Numbered from the stretch's first letter, positions 28,080 through 38,376 are shown. The stretch: 64,000 nucleotides of DNA from Pigmentiphaga litoralis (GCF_013408655.1 NZ_JACCBP010000001.1:4340001-4404000); one strand, 5' to 3'. Made by a program: numbers and translations. Notes: generated from the letters alone by a model not told the origin.

Positions 28080-28892
28080 TCAGATGCGAAATTCGACGAC
28101 GGCGGCGCCGCTGCCATACGACGGGCCGTAGCCGAGCGTTCGTGCACCCTGGAACCGGTCGCCGAGTGCGCCAAGAATCCAGTGAAGATGCTTGAACCCC
28201 ATGTCGACCTTGGCCGCCTTGGCATAGGCAGGCGCCTGGGCCTTGACCGCGGCAAGATCGCCGCCTTCAAGCAGTCCCAGCATGTGGCGGTTGGCCGTGT
28301 CATCCGCTTCGGTCAGCAGATGGTCGGTCGCGATATCGATGTCTTCACGGAATGCCGAACCCGACAGTCCGCCTACGCCCACGACAGCGACCCGCTTGCC
28401 CTGTTCTGCGGCGCAGGCCACGGCGGCCGCGCCAAGCCGCGCCGTCATGTCCCCATCGTGGTAAAGGTTGTTGGACGTCAGGACCACCGGTGTCTTCGCA
28501 TCCTTCAACAGATAGTGCGCGGCAACGATGGAGCCCGTATCGATCGGGAAGTGGTCGTAGTCGACGTCGCGGGACCGCACGCCAAACGCGGCCGTGGACG
28601 CAATGCACGCCTGCGCAAGCGCCGTGTCCACCTGGATATCAAACGGCAGCTTGCCGTACTCGTGCCAGTTCTCATCCACGTGGGAACCTGAAATGGCGGG
28701 CCGCGTCTGCCAGAGCTGATCGAGCACGGCGATCCACTGCGTGGAATACACCAGCACGACATCCGGCTTGCTCGCGGCAAGCGCCGCACCTGCCTGGCGG
28801 TAGGCGTCGGCCAGCGGACGCCACGGGGGATTGCTTTCGCGCAGCATGGGCAAGGGGGTGCCGGGCACCAGGAATGCACTCACTATCGTCAT
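28080..28892 (-). CDS. amnA: 2-aminophenol 1,6-dioxygenase-type alpha subunit (LigB superfamily)
   Basis: A 270-residue protein of the class III extradiol dioxygenase (LigB) superfamily, closely resembling the alpha subunit of 2-aminophenol 1,6-dioxygenase: MTIVSAFLVPGTPLP at the N-terminus, FPIDTGSIVAAHYLL, VVGVGGLSGSAFREDID and a terminal GSGAAVVEFRI. The metal-ligand His pair of the catalytic subunit is absent here (FLVPGTPLP in place of FLAPHPPHL), as in known alpha subunits. The start at 28892 is 32 nt after the beta-subunit stop. It presumably forms a heterotetramer with the upstream gene product. Confidence 0.8.
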   Translation of the reverse strand: MTIVSAFLVPGTPLPMLRESNPPWRPLADAYRQAGAALAASKPDVVLVYSTQWIAVLDQLWQTRPAISGSHVDENWHEYGKLPFDIQVDTALAQACIASTAAFGVRSRDVDYDHFPIDTGSIVAAHYLLKDAKTPVVLTSNNLYHDGDMTARLGAAAVACAAEQGKRVAVVGVGGLSGSAFREDIDIATDHLLTEADDTANRHMLGLLEGGDLAAVKAQAPAYAKAAKVDMGFKHLHWILGALGDRFQGARTLGYGPSYGSGAAVVEFRI

Positions 28893-28924
28893 GACATTCT
28901 CTCTTGATGGGTGTCCGCAAGGGG

Positions 28925-29881
<957 letters not shown>

Positions 29882-29945
29882 TCAGGACAGCGGGGCAGCA
29901 AGCGATGACCCATTCTTTGCCGATGTGGGTCGGGCAACAAGGTCG

Positions 29946-29964
29946 AGTCCTCGATGGCGGGACT
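29946..29964. promoter_or_regulatory. AGTCC-N9-GGACT inverted repeat, site 2
   Basis: Same arms and spacer length as at 27942-27960, here 101 bp upstream of amnB. The pair suggests one regulator controls the dioxygenase genes and the IclR/ABC unit. Confidence 0.45.
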
Positions 29965-30020
29965 GGCCAGCACAAATTTTGCAAGGGAGGGGGAGTCGCA
30001 CAGCGGGCGCTGGGCGGTTG

Positions 30021-30047
30021 CCGGGTCTGCCGCGATGGCAGACCCGG
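30021..30047 (-). terminator. Strong hairpin after ligJ
   Basis: CCGGGTCTGCC, loop GCGAT, GGCAGACCCGG: eleven perfect base pairs, 30 nt beyond the ligJ stop on the minus strand. There is no T-run, so it could be a rho-dependent end or an mRNA 3' stabiliser. Confidence 0.5.
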
Positions 30048-30076
30048 ACAGGAAGTGGCGTACCGGGTCCTGCTGC

Positions 30077-31102
30077 TTACCGGCCCTGCGATTTCAGCAG
30101 CGCATCCAGACGCGGATACACGCGGCGGGCGTTGCCTTCGAAGATCATCTGGCGGGTGTCGGTCGTGATGTCGGTGTTGTCGACATAACGGCGGGTGTCG
30201 TCGAAGTAGTGGCCCGTGTCCGGGTCGATGCCGCGGACGGCGCCGATCATTTCGCTGGCGAACAGGATGTTTTCCGCCGGGATGACTTCGGTCAGCAGGT
30301 CGATGCCCGGCTGGTGGTAGACGCAGGTGTCAAAGAAGATGTTCTTGAGCAGGTGTTCGCGCGGCTCGGGCTTTTTCAGGGCCTGGGCCAGGCCGCGGAA
30401 GCGACCCCAGTGGTAGGGCACGGCGCCGCCGCCATGGGGGATGATGAAGCGCAGCGACGGAAAGTCCTTGAACAGGTCGGATTCCAGGCACTGCATGAAG
30501 GCGGTGGTGTCGGCGTTCAGGTAGTGGGCGCCGGTGGTGTGGAAGCACACGTTGCAGCTCTGGCTGACGTGGACCATGGCGGGCACGTCATATTCGACCA
30601 GCTTTTCGTACAGCGGGTACCACGAGCGGTCGCTCAGCGGCTTGCCGGTCCAGTGGCCGCCCGAAGGGTCCGGGTTCAGGTTGACGGCGACGTTGCGGAA
30701 TTCTTCGATGCAACGGGTCAGTTCCGGAATGCAGGTGGCGACGTCCACGCCGGGGCTTTGCGGCAGCATGGCGGCGGGCACGAAGTGTTCGGGGAACAGT
30801 TCGGCCACGCGAAAGCAGATTTCATTGCAGATCGCGGCCCAGGTGGCGGACACCTGGAAGTCGCCGATGTGGTGCGCCATGAAGGACGCGCGCGGGCTGA
30901 AGATCGTCACGTCGTGGCCGCGCTCTTTCATGATCCGCAGCTGGTTGGTTTCGATCGATTCGCGCAGTTCGTCGTCGCTGATCTTCAGGTCGGCGGGGTT
31001 CGGCGGCGTCGTCTTGTTGTTGAAGGCGGCGACCTGCTGGTTGCGCCAGTCTTCAAGCGCTTTGGGGGCGGTGGTGTAGTGACCGTGGCAATCGATGATC
31101 AT
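30077..31102 (-). CDS. ligJ: 4-oxalomesaconate hydratase
   Basis: A 341-residue member of the amidohydrolase-2 family that hydrates 4-oxalomesaconate in the protocatechuate/gallate 4,5-cleavage (meta) pathway. The N-terminal metal motif MIIDCHGHYTTAPKALEDW, the segment FSPRASFMAHHIGDF, the metal-binding HVSQSCNVCFHTTGAHY region and IPHGGGAVPYHWGRFRG match LigJ throughout. Other pathway genes (ligAB, ligC, ligI) are absent here; a LigK-like RraA gene lies 20 kb away. It is divergent from a LysR regulator that probably controls it. Confidence 0.88.
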   Translation of the reverse strand: MIIDCHGHYTTAPKALEDWRNQQVAAFNNKTTPPNPADLKISDDELRESIETNQLRIMKERGHDVTIFSPRASFMAHHIGDFQVSATWAAICNEICFRVAELFPEHFVPAAMLPQSPGVDVATCIPELTRCIEEFRNVAVNLNPDPSGGHWTGKPLSDRSWYPLYEKLVEYDVPAMVHVSQSCNVCFHTTGAHYLNADTTAFMQCLESDLFKDFPSLRFIIPHGGGAVPYHWGRFRGLAQALKKPEPREHLLKNIFFDTCVYHQPGIDLLTEVIPAENILFASEMIGAVRGIDPDTGHYFDDTRRYVDNTDITTDTRQMIFEGNARRVYPRLDALLKSQGR

Positions 31103-31252
31103 TGCGGGTTCCAGTAAAGATTCGCGGTGGGACTCATACGTACGCCATGTTGCAAGACGGTGCGACTAGCGGTCAAATATATGTTTTCGCGCCGACCCAT
31201 ATCGAAATTTGAATGGGTTATGCTGCACTGCAAGGCTTTCCGGGACAGCACG

Positions 31253-32218
31253 ATGGATTTACGTCAACTGCGTTACTTCGTGGCCGTGGCCGAGGCCATG
31301 AGTTTTACGGTGGCCGCGCGCAATCTGAACATCAGCCAGCCGCCACTGAGCATGCACATTCGGGCGCTGGAAGATGCCCTGGGCACTCGCCTGTTCGACC
31401 GCACGCACCGCACCATTACCTTGACCGAAGCGGGCGTTGTCTTCCTGGAGCAGGCGCGGCTGACGCTAAGCCAGATGGAAAGCGCCGTGCGCCTGACCAA
31501 GCTGGCGGGGCAGGGCGAGACGGGATTGCTGCGGATTGCGTTTACCAATTCGGTTCCGCTGATCCCGGGCTTTGCCCAGCTGATCAAACGATTCCGCCGG
31601 CAGTACCCGCTTGCCCGTCTGGAAATCGTCCACATGCCGACCGGCCCGCAGCTGCGGGCGCTGGAAGACCGGAGCATCGACATTGGCCTGATGCGCCCCG
31701 CGCCGCAGTTCCAGCCGCCCGCGCACCTGCGCTTTGTCCAGCTGTGGAATAACGAATTGCGGGTCGTCATGCCCACGGACCACCCCCTGGCCGCCCTGAA
31801 CCGCCCGCTGGCGATCAAGGAACTGGCCGACGAACCGCTGATCCTGTTCCCCCGAGACATCAGCTGCGGCCTGCACGAGCAGATCACCCAGCTGTTCAAC
31901 GACGCCGGCACCGTCCCGCACCTGGGGCAGGAGGCCCGCGAAGCGGTCACCATCGTCGGGCTGGTGGCTGCTGGCGTGGGCATTTCGCTGCTGCCCGATG
32001 TGTACGCCAGCCTGCAGACCACCGGCATCCACTACGCCCGGCTTGCTGCGCGCACGACCAACTGTCCGCTTTTCCTGGCGCACCACAACGACAACCCGAC
32101 CGACCTGGCAGCGAGGTTCGTCGCCTTGGCGCAATCCGAAATTGCGGCGGCTTCGCTTCAGCCAGGCAACGCGGCCCGGCCACGCGCCACCGAGGCTAAC
32201 GAGCCGATTCCTGCGTAG
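31253..32218 (+). CDS. LysR-family transcriptional regulator
   Basis: A 321-residue LTTR starting at ATG 31253 (MDLRQLRYFVAVAEAMSF). The winged helix-turn-helix (FTVAARNLNISQPPLSMHI) is followed by the two-lobed inducer-binding domain. It is divergent from ligJ with 150 bp between starts, where TATATG...CATAT symmetry around 31178-31202 may include its site. The expected inducer is a protocatechuate or gallate meta-cleavage intermediate. Confidence 0.88.
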   Translation: MDLRQLRYFVAVAEAMSFTVAARNLNISQPPLSMHIRALEDALGTRLFDRTHRTITLTEAGVVFLEQARLTLSQMESAVRLTKLAGQGETGLLRIAFTNSVPLIPGFAQLIKRFRRQYPLARLEIVHMPTGPQLRALEDRSIDIGLMRPAPQFQPPAHLRFVQLWNNELRVVMPTDHPLAALNRPLAIKELADEPLILFPRDISCGLHEQITQLFNDAGTVPHLGQEAREAVTIVGLVAAGVGISLLPDVYASLQTTGIHYARLAARTTNCPLFLAHHNDNPTDLAARFVALAQSEIAAASLQPGNAARPRATEANEPIPA

Positions 32219-32290
32219 TCGTAGGGGATCCGCCTGGCAGGCTGAATGTGGAATAAGCCCGCCCCAAAATCCGGCCCCTTCAAGACTTCC

Positions 32291-32366
32291 CGCCTCGAAG
32301 CAACCGGCCTCGAAGCAAACCGCCTCGAAGCAACTCGCCTCAAAACAGCCGCCTTAAAACAGCCCG
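32291..32366. repeat. 15-bp ladder (about 5 copies) at the mutY 3' end
   Basis: Degenerate units with CCT at 32293, 32308, 32323, 32338 and 32352 (period 15, 15, 15, 14). Read on the minus strand, each unit resembles the last codons and stop of mutY (GGCGGGCTGTTTTAA), with TAA, TGA and CGA at the stop position in successive copies. It lies in the convergent gap between the LysR gene and mutY. Confidence 0.8.
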
Positions 32367-33445
32367 CCGTCCACGAACAGCCCCGCCAGCAATTTCTTGA
32401 CCGGCGCGGGCAACGCCGCATCCCCCGCCCGCGCCACGGGCATCCACCACCATTCGGCCTTGTCCAGTCCCGTACCAGGCGCGGCGCCATCGGCGGCAGC
32501 CGCCTCGTCCACCCGAACATGCCAGGGCGTCACATGCAGCTTGAAATGCGTGAACGTGTGCGAAAACACCGGCAATTCAAACGCTTCCTGCGCCTTCACT
32601 CCCAGCTCCCGCCAAGCCGCCTCGGCGCCCGACGCCAGCGCAAACTCCGGCAGACTCCACAGCCCACCCCAGATCCCGGGTGATGGCCGCATCTTCAACA
32701 GCACACACCCGTCACGCTCCAGCACCAGCATTCCGGTGTCCCGTTCCGGCGACTTTTTGCGCACCTTGGGCGTCGGCAAATCGTGCTGACGCGCTTCCCG
32801 CAGCGCCACGCACGTTCCCCGAACCGGGCACCGCCCGCAGTCTGGGGCCCCTCGCGTACAGACCGTCGCGCCCAGATCCATCAGCCCTTGCGTGTACGAC
32901 CGCATGTCGTCCGCCGTCGTGCTGCTCACGACCGGCAGGTTTTCGCCCGCCAGTCCCCACATGATCAGTTCCACGGGCCGCTTCGACGGGTCGCCCTCGA
33001 TCCCGAAGTGCCGCGCGAAGACCCGTTTCACGTTTCCATCCAGGATCGGGCTGCGCTCGCCATACGCAAACGCCGCAATGGCTGCCGCAGTGGATCGGCC
33101 AATGCCCGGCAGCGTCTCGATATCCGCCGCCGTGGGCGGAAATTGCCCGCCCCAGTTGGCCAGCACTTGCTGAGCACAGGCATGCAGGTTCCGCGCACGG
33201 GTGTAGTAGCCCAGCCCCGCCCACAGCTGCATGACGTCTTCGGCCGGCGCGCGCGCCAGGTCGGCCACGGTCGGAAAGGTGTCCAGGAAACGTTCGTAGT
33301 AAGGGATCACTGTCGCCACCTGCGTCTGCTGCAGCATGATTTCCGACAGCCAGATGCGATAGGGATCCTGCGTGTTCTGCCAGGGAAGGGCGTGGCGGCC
33401 ATGCTGGCGCTGCCACGTGACGACGTGCTCGGAAAACGTGCTCAT
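32354..33445 (-). CDS. mutY: A/G-specific adenine DNA glycosylase
   Basis: A 363-residue glycosylase removing adenine opposite 8-oxoguanine. The helix-hairpin-helix LPGIGRSTAAAIAAF and catalytic Asp region ILDGNVKRVFARHF are followed by the 4Fe-4S ligands C-x6-C-x2-C-x5-C in CTRGAPDCGRCPVRGTC and a C-terminal NUDIX-like 8-oxoG-recognition domain. The ATG at 33445 is used (MSTFSEHVVTWQ); about 120 further open codons upstream overlap mutM and are not credible. It is on the same strand as mutM. Its stop sits in a 15-bp repeat ladder. Confidence 0.95.
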   Translation of the reverse strand: MSTFSEHVVTWQRQHGRHALPWQNTQDPYRIWLSEIMLQQTQVATVIPYYERFLDTFPTVADLARAPAEDVMQLWAGLGYYTRARNLHACAQQVLANWGGQFPPTAADIETLPGIGRSTAAAIAAFAYGERSPILDGNVKRVFARHFGIEGDPSKRPVELIMWGLAGENLPVVSSTTADDMRSYTQGLMDLGATVCTRGAPDCGRCPVRGTCVALREARQHDLPTPKVRKKSPERDTGMLVLERDGCVLLKMRPSPGIWGGLWSLPEFALASGAEAAWRELGVKAQEAFELPVFSHTFTHFKLHVTPWHVRVDEAAAADGAAPGTGLDKAEWWWMPVARAGDAALPAPVKKLLAGLFVDGGLF

Positions 33446-33575
33446 GGGATGGGGATAGAAAGCGGTGAAGAGAAGAATCGTGCAAGACGCCTTGGTCGGG
33501 ACGCCGCGGGAACCAGGCAGACACGGCGCGGCCCGTCGCAAGGCGTCACGCCGCAGTGGTCCGGCGTTCGGGCCG

Positions 33576-34400
33576 TCATGGCTTCTGGCAGCGCGGGCAA
33601 TAGTAGGTCGCCCGCTGACCCTGCACGATCTTGCGGATGGGCGTTGCGCATACCCGGCAGGGCAGCCCGGCCCGGTCATAGACGTAGGCCCCGATCTGGA
33701 AGTAGCCGGACTCGCCCCCCGCGCCGACATAATCCCGCAGCGAACTGCCGCCGGCTTCAATGGCGCTGCCCAGGGTGGCCTTGACTGCCTCGGCCAGCTT
33801 GTCATAACGCCTGGGCCCGATCTTGGATGCGATGGTCCGGGGGTGAATGCCCGCCCGAAACAGGCTTTCGGACGCGTAAATATTACCGACCCCGACCACG
33901 ATATCCCCGCCCAGCAGCACTTGTTTCACCGCCTGCTTGCGGTTGCGCGTCAGCCGATGCAGCCATCCGCCATCAAACCTCGGGTCAAAGGGTTCGATTC
34001 CCAGGTGGCCCAGCAAAGGGTGAGTCAACACATCGCCGCTGGACGCCGGATGCCATAGCACCGCACCAAAACGCCGGGGATCGTGCAGCCGCAGCACCCC
34101 GCGGTCGAACACCCAGTCGACATGATCGTGTTTGCGCGGGGCTTCGTCCGGATGCACATGGCGCAGCGATCCGGACATGCCCAGGTGGACGATCATCGTG
34201 CCGGTCTCGAAGGGCAGCAGCAGATATTTGCCGCGCCGGGCCACCGCCGACACGCTGCGGCCGTCGACCTGCCGGGACAGGTCATCGGGAATCGGCCAGC
34301 GAAACCGGGATTCGCGAACCACCAGGCGACGCAGCACCTGGCCATCGACGGTCGGAGAGATACCGCGTCGTGTGACCTCGACTTCGGGGAGTTCTGGCAT
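33576..34400 (-). CDS. mutM: Formamidopyrimidine-DNA glycosylase
   Basis: A 274-residue bifunctional glycosylase/AP lyase that excises 8-oxoguanine. It begins [14 protein letters not shown] with the catalytic Pro2 and Glu3 and ends in the C-x2-C...C-x2-C zinc finger ([15 protein letters not shown]). Next to mutY on the same strand: two parts of the GO repair system are therefore adjacent. Confidence 0.96.
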   Translation of the reverse strand: MPELPEVEVTRRGISPTVDGQVLRRLVVRESRFRWPIPDDLSRQVDGRSVSAVARRGKYLLLPFETGTMIVHLGMSGSLRHVHPDEAPRKHDHVDWVFDRGVLRLHDPRRFGAVLWHPASSGDVLTHPLLGHLGIEPFDPRFDGGWLHRLTRNRKQAVKQVLLGGDIVVGVGNIYASESLFRAGIHPRTIASKIGPRRYDKLAEAVKATLGSAIEAGGSSLRDYVGAGGESGYFQIGAYVYDRAGLPCRVCATPIRKIVQGQRATYYCPRCQKP

Positions 34401-34744
34401 AGTTGTTGCTGGAGTTGTTTCCGGAATTACTGTGGGATTGAGGCGAAGGCAACGCCGGGCGACGCTGCAGGCCCGTCGATCGGGAACCGCGACAGGTCAG
34501 GCGAACCTGGGCTGCCATTGAACCGCCGGACGCGGCCGCGGTCCGATAGAACCTGCCGTGGACCCGCTATGCTGAACCCGTCCGCAAGTTGTCGACCCGC
34601 GTTATTGCACCTGCCGCGGCGGGACCCGTTACCGGACCGAAATGTGTCCGCGGCTGGAAACCAAGTGGGGCCTGATCGTCAGGAACCCAGTGCTAACATC
34701 CCCACTGTCGGGCTGGCGCCTCTGATGCGCCGAGGAATTGTGCC
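34401..34744. other. mutM / TPR-protein divergent intergenic region
   Basis: About 340 bases with promoters expected in both directions. I see a GAGGAAT ribosome site just before the TPR gene start but no convincing -35/-10 pair, hairpin or small gene. Confidence 0.4.
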
Positions 34745-36550
34745 ATGTTGTCAAACACGTATCGCAGGAAGTTGGCGGCACTCGGGCTGGGCCTGTTGGC
34801 AAGCACGATGGCCTTTGCACAGTCGGGGGGTGAAGAACCGTCCGACGGCTTCCTGGTGCCCGGATTGAGCGTGTCGCCCCAGGGGCCGCGCACCGGTGCG
34901 CCTAAGGCGCTGCCGCAAGTTGAACTGACTGGCGAAATCCTGTTCCAGGTCCTGGCTTCCGAAGTCGCCGCCCAGCGGGGCGCGCTGTCGGCCGCGACGG
35001 GCACGTCGCTGGAACTGGCCCGTTTCACCCGGGATCCCCGACTGGCGCGCCGCGCGGTGGAGTTCGCGCTGACTTCCGGCGACCTGGTGCGCGCGCTTGA
35101 CGCCGCGCAGGTCTGGGTCGAACTGGATCCGGCCGATGTCGAAGCCCGCCAGACCTCGCTGTCGCTGGCTGCCGCCGCCGGCCGTATCGAAGGCCTGGGC
35201 GCCGCCTTGCGGTCGCGCATCGCCACGGCCAGTGCGGCCGAAAAGCCTGCTGCCATCGTCGAAGCCCGCCGGGTACTGGGCCGGCTGGAAGACCGCCGCC
35301 GCGCGCTCGACATTCTTGATGAAGCCCTGACCGACGTTCGCGAACTGCCGGAAGCCCGCATGGCCCTGGCCCGCGCCGCCGCTGCCGCGAACGACGCGCC
35401 GCGCGCTTTGCGCGAAGCCCGCGCCGCGCAGGCGGCCCAGCCGGATTCCGAAGCCGCCGCAGCCCTGGTGCTGCAGACCGGTATTGAAAGCGAGCCCGAC
35501 AAGGTCATTGCCGCCACCCGCGCCTTCATTGCATCGCACCCCAAGGCTCGCGAACTGCGTGTGCTGCTGGTGCGCGCGCTGGCCCAGGTGCAGGACGTGG
35601 ACGGTGCCCGCGCCGAACTCGATTCCATGTCGCGCGCCAATCCCGAAGACTTCGAAGTGCTGTACATGCAGGGCGCGCTGGCCTACCAGACGGGCCAGCT
35701 CGACGATGCCGAAAAGTACCTGAAGCAGTATTCGGCAATCGAAGACCAGCGCGCCGCCGCTGGCCAGCCCGTGCCGACGCCGCCTGAAGGCAACGCCGCC
35801 TTGCTGCTGCGTGTGCAGGTGGCCGAAGAACAGAAGCGCTACGACGACGCCTACGAGCTGTTGCAAGGCATTCAGGACCCGGCTGCCGCGTTCCCGGCCC
35901 GCCTGCGCCAGGCCGTGATCCGCGCCAAGCAGGGCCGTCTGGACGATGCCCGCAAGGTGCTGGCTATCCTGGACCCGCGCGACACCCGCGAAGGGGTGCA
36001 GGTCGCAATGACCGAATCGCAGATCCTGCGCGACGCGAACAAGATGGACGAGGCCACCAAGGTGCTGGCCGATGCCAACACCAAGTACCCCGACAACCCC
36101 GTGATCATGTACGACCTTGCCATGCTGAACGAGCGCGAAGGCAAGATCGCCGAGATGGAAACGCTGCTGCGCCGGGTGATCGCGGTCAAGCCGGATCATG
36201 CGCACGCCTACAACGCGCTGGGCTACTCGCTGGCCGACCGCAAGCTGCGTCTGCCTGAAGCCAAGGCGCTGGTGGAACGCGCCCTGAACCTGCAGCCTGA
36301 TGACGCCTTCATCATCGACAGCATGGGGTGGGTCTATTACCGGATGGGCGACAACGCCAGGGCGCTGTCCTACCTGGAACGTGCCTACAGCCTGCGTCCC
36401 GACGCCGAAATCGCGATCCACCTGGGTGAAGTGCTGTGGGCCTCGGGCCAGCAGGACAAGGCCCGCCAGCTGTGGCGCGACGTCAGCCAGAAGGATCCGG
36501 GCAACGAAGCCCTGCGGACGACGCTGGCGCGCCTGGAGGCGACGCTTTGA
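34745..36550 (+). CDS. Secreted tetratricopeptide-repeat protein
   Basis: A 601-residue periplasmic protein: signal peptide (residues 1-25, ending AFAQS), then Ala/Glu/Arg-rich helical hairpins typical of TPR repeats. The clearest are NKMDEATKVLADANTKYPDN and the three near the C-terminus (HAYNALGYSLADRKLRLPEA, IIDSMGWVYYRMGDNARALS, IHLGEVLWASGQQDKARQLW). This protein commonly sits directly before lolB in betaproteobacteria. It probably works as an envelope scaffold; no enzymatic motif is seen. Confidence 0.85.
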   Translation: MLSNTYRRKLAALGLGLLASTMAFAQSGGEEPSDGFLVPGLSVSPQGPRTGAPKALPQVELTGEILFQVLASEVAAQRGALSAATGTSLELARFTRDPRLARRAVEFALTSGDLVRALDAAQVWVELDPADVEARQTSLSLAAAAGRIEGLGAALRSRIATASAAEKPAAIVEARRVLGRLEDRRRALDILDEALTDVRELPEARMALARAAAAANDAPRALREARAAQAAQPDSEAAAALVLQTGIESEPDKVIAATRAFIASHPKARELRVLLVRALAQVQDVDGARAELDSMSRANPEDFEVLYMQGALAYQTGQLDDAEKYLKQYSAIEDQRAAAGQPVPTPPEGNAALLLRVQVAEEQKRYDDAYELLQGIQDPAAAFPARLRQAVIRAKQGRLDDARKVLAILDPRDTREGVQVAMTESQILRDANKMDEATKVLADANTKYPDNPVIMYDLAMLNEREGKIAEMETLLRRVIAVKPDHAHAYNALGYSLADRKLRLPEAKALVERALNLQPDDAFIIDSMGWVYYRMGDNARALSYLERAYSLRPDAEIAIHLGEVLWASGQQDKARQLWRDVSQKDPGNEALRTTLARLEATL

Positions 36551-36675
36551 AGGCAGGGGTGATGCGTTCGGCAGCAATGAGATCAAAGGCGTCGCGCTCT
36601 GGGGCGCCGCGCCAGCCGCTGATGCGTTCCGGGGGGCTGAAGCCCGGCACGGTGCGGTCGATAGCGAGGAGTTCC

Positions 36676-37293
36676 GTGAAGATCCGTTGCGCGAAGATCC
36701 GTTCCGGGCTGATGCGGCTTCTGTTCCCGGCAATTCTGATCGGCGCACTCTCTGCCTGCGCCGTGCCCGTTCCTATCCCTGTGCCTGGTGGCGCTTCAGA
36801 AGCGCCGACCGCCGCGGCTTTGTCCCGGGTCGGCCGATTCGCCCTGCGGGTCGATGAAGTCGGTGGCAAGCAGAACGCCGTGCAGGGCGGCTTTGCCTGG
36901 CGCGATGATGGCCAAAGCCTGGTGCTCGATCTGGTGTCGCCCCTCGGCGCAACGCTGGCCCGCGTTGAAGCCGGCCCGCAAGGCGCCATGCTGCGCGAAG
37001 CCAACGGCACCGAAACCCACGCATTGAATCCCGACGCGCTGGTTGCCCTGGTGCTTGGCAGCCGCATTCCGGTTGCCGGCATGCGCGACTGGCTGCGCGG
37101 CGCCTTGCCCGACAGCCCACCCGCCACGGTCACCGAAAAAGACGCCCAGGGCCGCCCCACGGCCTTCGAACAAGCCGGCTGGCAGGTGCAGGCGTCGCAG
37201 TACGACGCCGCCGGCCCGACGCGCATGGCCTTGCAGCGGCAAGAACCCACCGGGCAGAATGTCGACCTTCGGCTGGTGATCAACACGCCGTAG
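36676..37293 (+). CDS. lolB: Outer-membrane lipoprotein insertion factor LolB
   Basis: Receives lipoproteins from LolA and inserts them into the outer membrane. The lipobox LSAC follows a hydrophobic stretch (LLFPAILIGALSAC), and the body shows the LolB beta-barrel pattern (GRFALRV, GGFAWRDD, LDLVSPLGATLARVE). I choose the GTG at 36676 because it has a strong GAGGAG ribosome site; the ATG at 36712 has none. The N-terminus then carries a duplicated KIR-C/S-A/G unit encoded by a 15-bp repeat. It lies 87 nt before ispE. Confidence 0.88.
   Translation: MKIRCAKIRSGLMRLLFPAILIGALSACAVPVPIPVPGGASEAPTAAALSRVGRFALRVDEVGGKQNAVQGGFAWRDDGQSLVLDLVSPLGATLARVEAGPQGAMLREANGTETHALNPDALVALVLGSRIPVAGMRDWLRGALPDSPPATVTEKDAQGRPTAFEQAGWQVQASQYDAAGPTRMALQRQEPTGQNVDLRLVINTP
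36678..36707. repeat. 15-bp x2 in-frame repeat in the lolB signal peptide
   Basis: GAAGATCCGTTGCGC then GAAGATCCGTTCCGG; doubles the positively charged n-region of the LolB signal peptide. Confidence 0.75.
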
Positions 37294-37380
37294 TCGTCTG
37301 GCGCCGTATTGCGTATGGGTCAGGCGCGGTCTGGCCTGATTGCCTTGACCGCGCAGCCATCCACTCCTGCTTCCGCACCC

Positions 37381-38352
37381 ATGCCTTCTCTGCGCGACAT
37401 TCCGGCCCCGGCCAAGATCAACCTGTTCCTGCACGTGACCGGCCGCCGCGCCGACGGCTATCACCTGCTGCAGACGGCGTTCCGCTTCATTGATCTGCAA
37501 GACACGCTGCACATTGCCACGCGCGATGACGGCCGCATCACACGCATCAATGACATTCCCGGTGTGCCCGAAGACGACGATCTGGTGATCCGCGCGGCCC
37601 GGTCCCTGCAGGCTGCAACGGGCTGCACGCTGGGTGCAGAAATCGAGCTGGTCAAAAATATTCCGATGGGCGGCGGATTGGGTGGGGGATCCAGCGACGC
37701 CGCATCCGTGCTGCTCGCTTTGAACCGTCTGTGGGACTGCGGATTGACGCGCGAACAACTGATGGAACTGGCGCTGCCGCTGGGCGCGGACGTGCCCGTG
37801 TTTGTGTTCGGCCGCAATGCGTTTGCCGAAGGCGTGGGCGAGCAATTGAGCCCGCTCAGCCTGCCGCCGCGTTGGTATGTGATCGTGCAGCCGGACGCCA
37901 GCGTGCCGACGCCAGAGATTTTTCGCGCCCCCGAGTTGACAAGGGATTCTGCTCCGGTCAGAATAGCGGACTTTTCTGGGAGCAGTACTTCTTCCAGTTT
38001 GAAGAACGACCTTGAGCCGGTCGCATTTGCCAGGTTCCCCGAAGTGGCCCGTATCGCGGGCGTGGTGAACGAAGTGTTGGCAAATGGGATGCAGTCCAAC
38101 GTGCTCAGTCCAGGCCGCAAGGTCAGGATGTCCGGGTCGGGTGCATGTCTGTTCGTGGAATGCGACACGCCGGAACAGGCAAGCTGGGCGGTTGAACAAA
38201 TCGCCGGTAGAATGCGCCAGCGCAGTAATGCTGAAGGTAGCAATGCTGAAAGCGCAGCAGTCGAAGAAAGCATGACCGATCTGCCCTACGTGAGGATCAA
38301 CCGTGTATGTGCCGGCCTCGCTGTCCATCCCCTGCTAGAATGGGTGGCTTGA
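37381..38352 (+). CDS. ispE: 4-diphosphocytidyl-2-C-methyl-D-erythritol kinase
   Basis: GHMP kinase of the non-mevalonate isoprenoid pathway. ATG 37381 gives 323 residues: PAPAKINLFLHVTGRRADGY at the N-terminus, the glycine-rich ATP loop IPMGGGLGGGSSDAASVL, and C-terminal VRMSGSGACLFVE. A short Ser-Asn-Ala-Glu duplication from a 15-bp repeat extends a loop near residues 282-291. It lies between lolB and tRNA-Gln, the standard betaproteobacterial arrangement. Confidence 0.95.
   Translation: MPSLRDIPAPAKINLFLHVTGRRADGYHLLQTAFRFIDLQDTLHIATRDDGRITRINDIPGVPEDDDLVIRAARSLQAATGCTLGAEIELVKNIPMGGGLGGGSSDAASVLLALNRLWDCGLTREQLMELALPLGADVPVFVFGRNAFAEGVGEQLSPLSLPPRWYVIVQPDASVPTPEIFRAPELTRDSAPVRIADFSGSSTSSSLKNDLEPVAFARFPEVARIAGVVNEVLANGMQSNVLSPGRKVRMSGSGACLFVECDTPEQASWAVEQIAGRMRQRSNAEGSNAESAAVEESMTDLPYVRINRVCAGLAVHPLLEWVA
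38224..38253. repeat. 15-bp x2 in-frame repeat in ispE
   Basis: AGTAATGCTGAAGGT then AGCAATGCTGAAAGC, encoding SNAEG-SNAES near the C-terminus. Confidence 0.75.
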
Positions 38353-38376
38353 ACAGATCGAATCATGAGGTAAAAT
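38349..38376 (+). promoter_or_regulatory. Sigma70 promoter for tRNA-Gln (and possibly prs)
   Basis: TTGAAC (38349-38354), 16-bp spacer, TAAAAT (38371-38376), followed by a GC-rich discriminator (AGCGATCGCGC) typical of stringently controlled stable-RNA promoters. The -35 overlaps the ispE stop codon. Confidence 0.6.
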
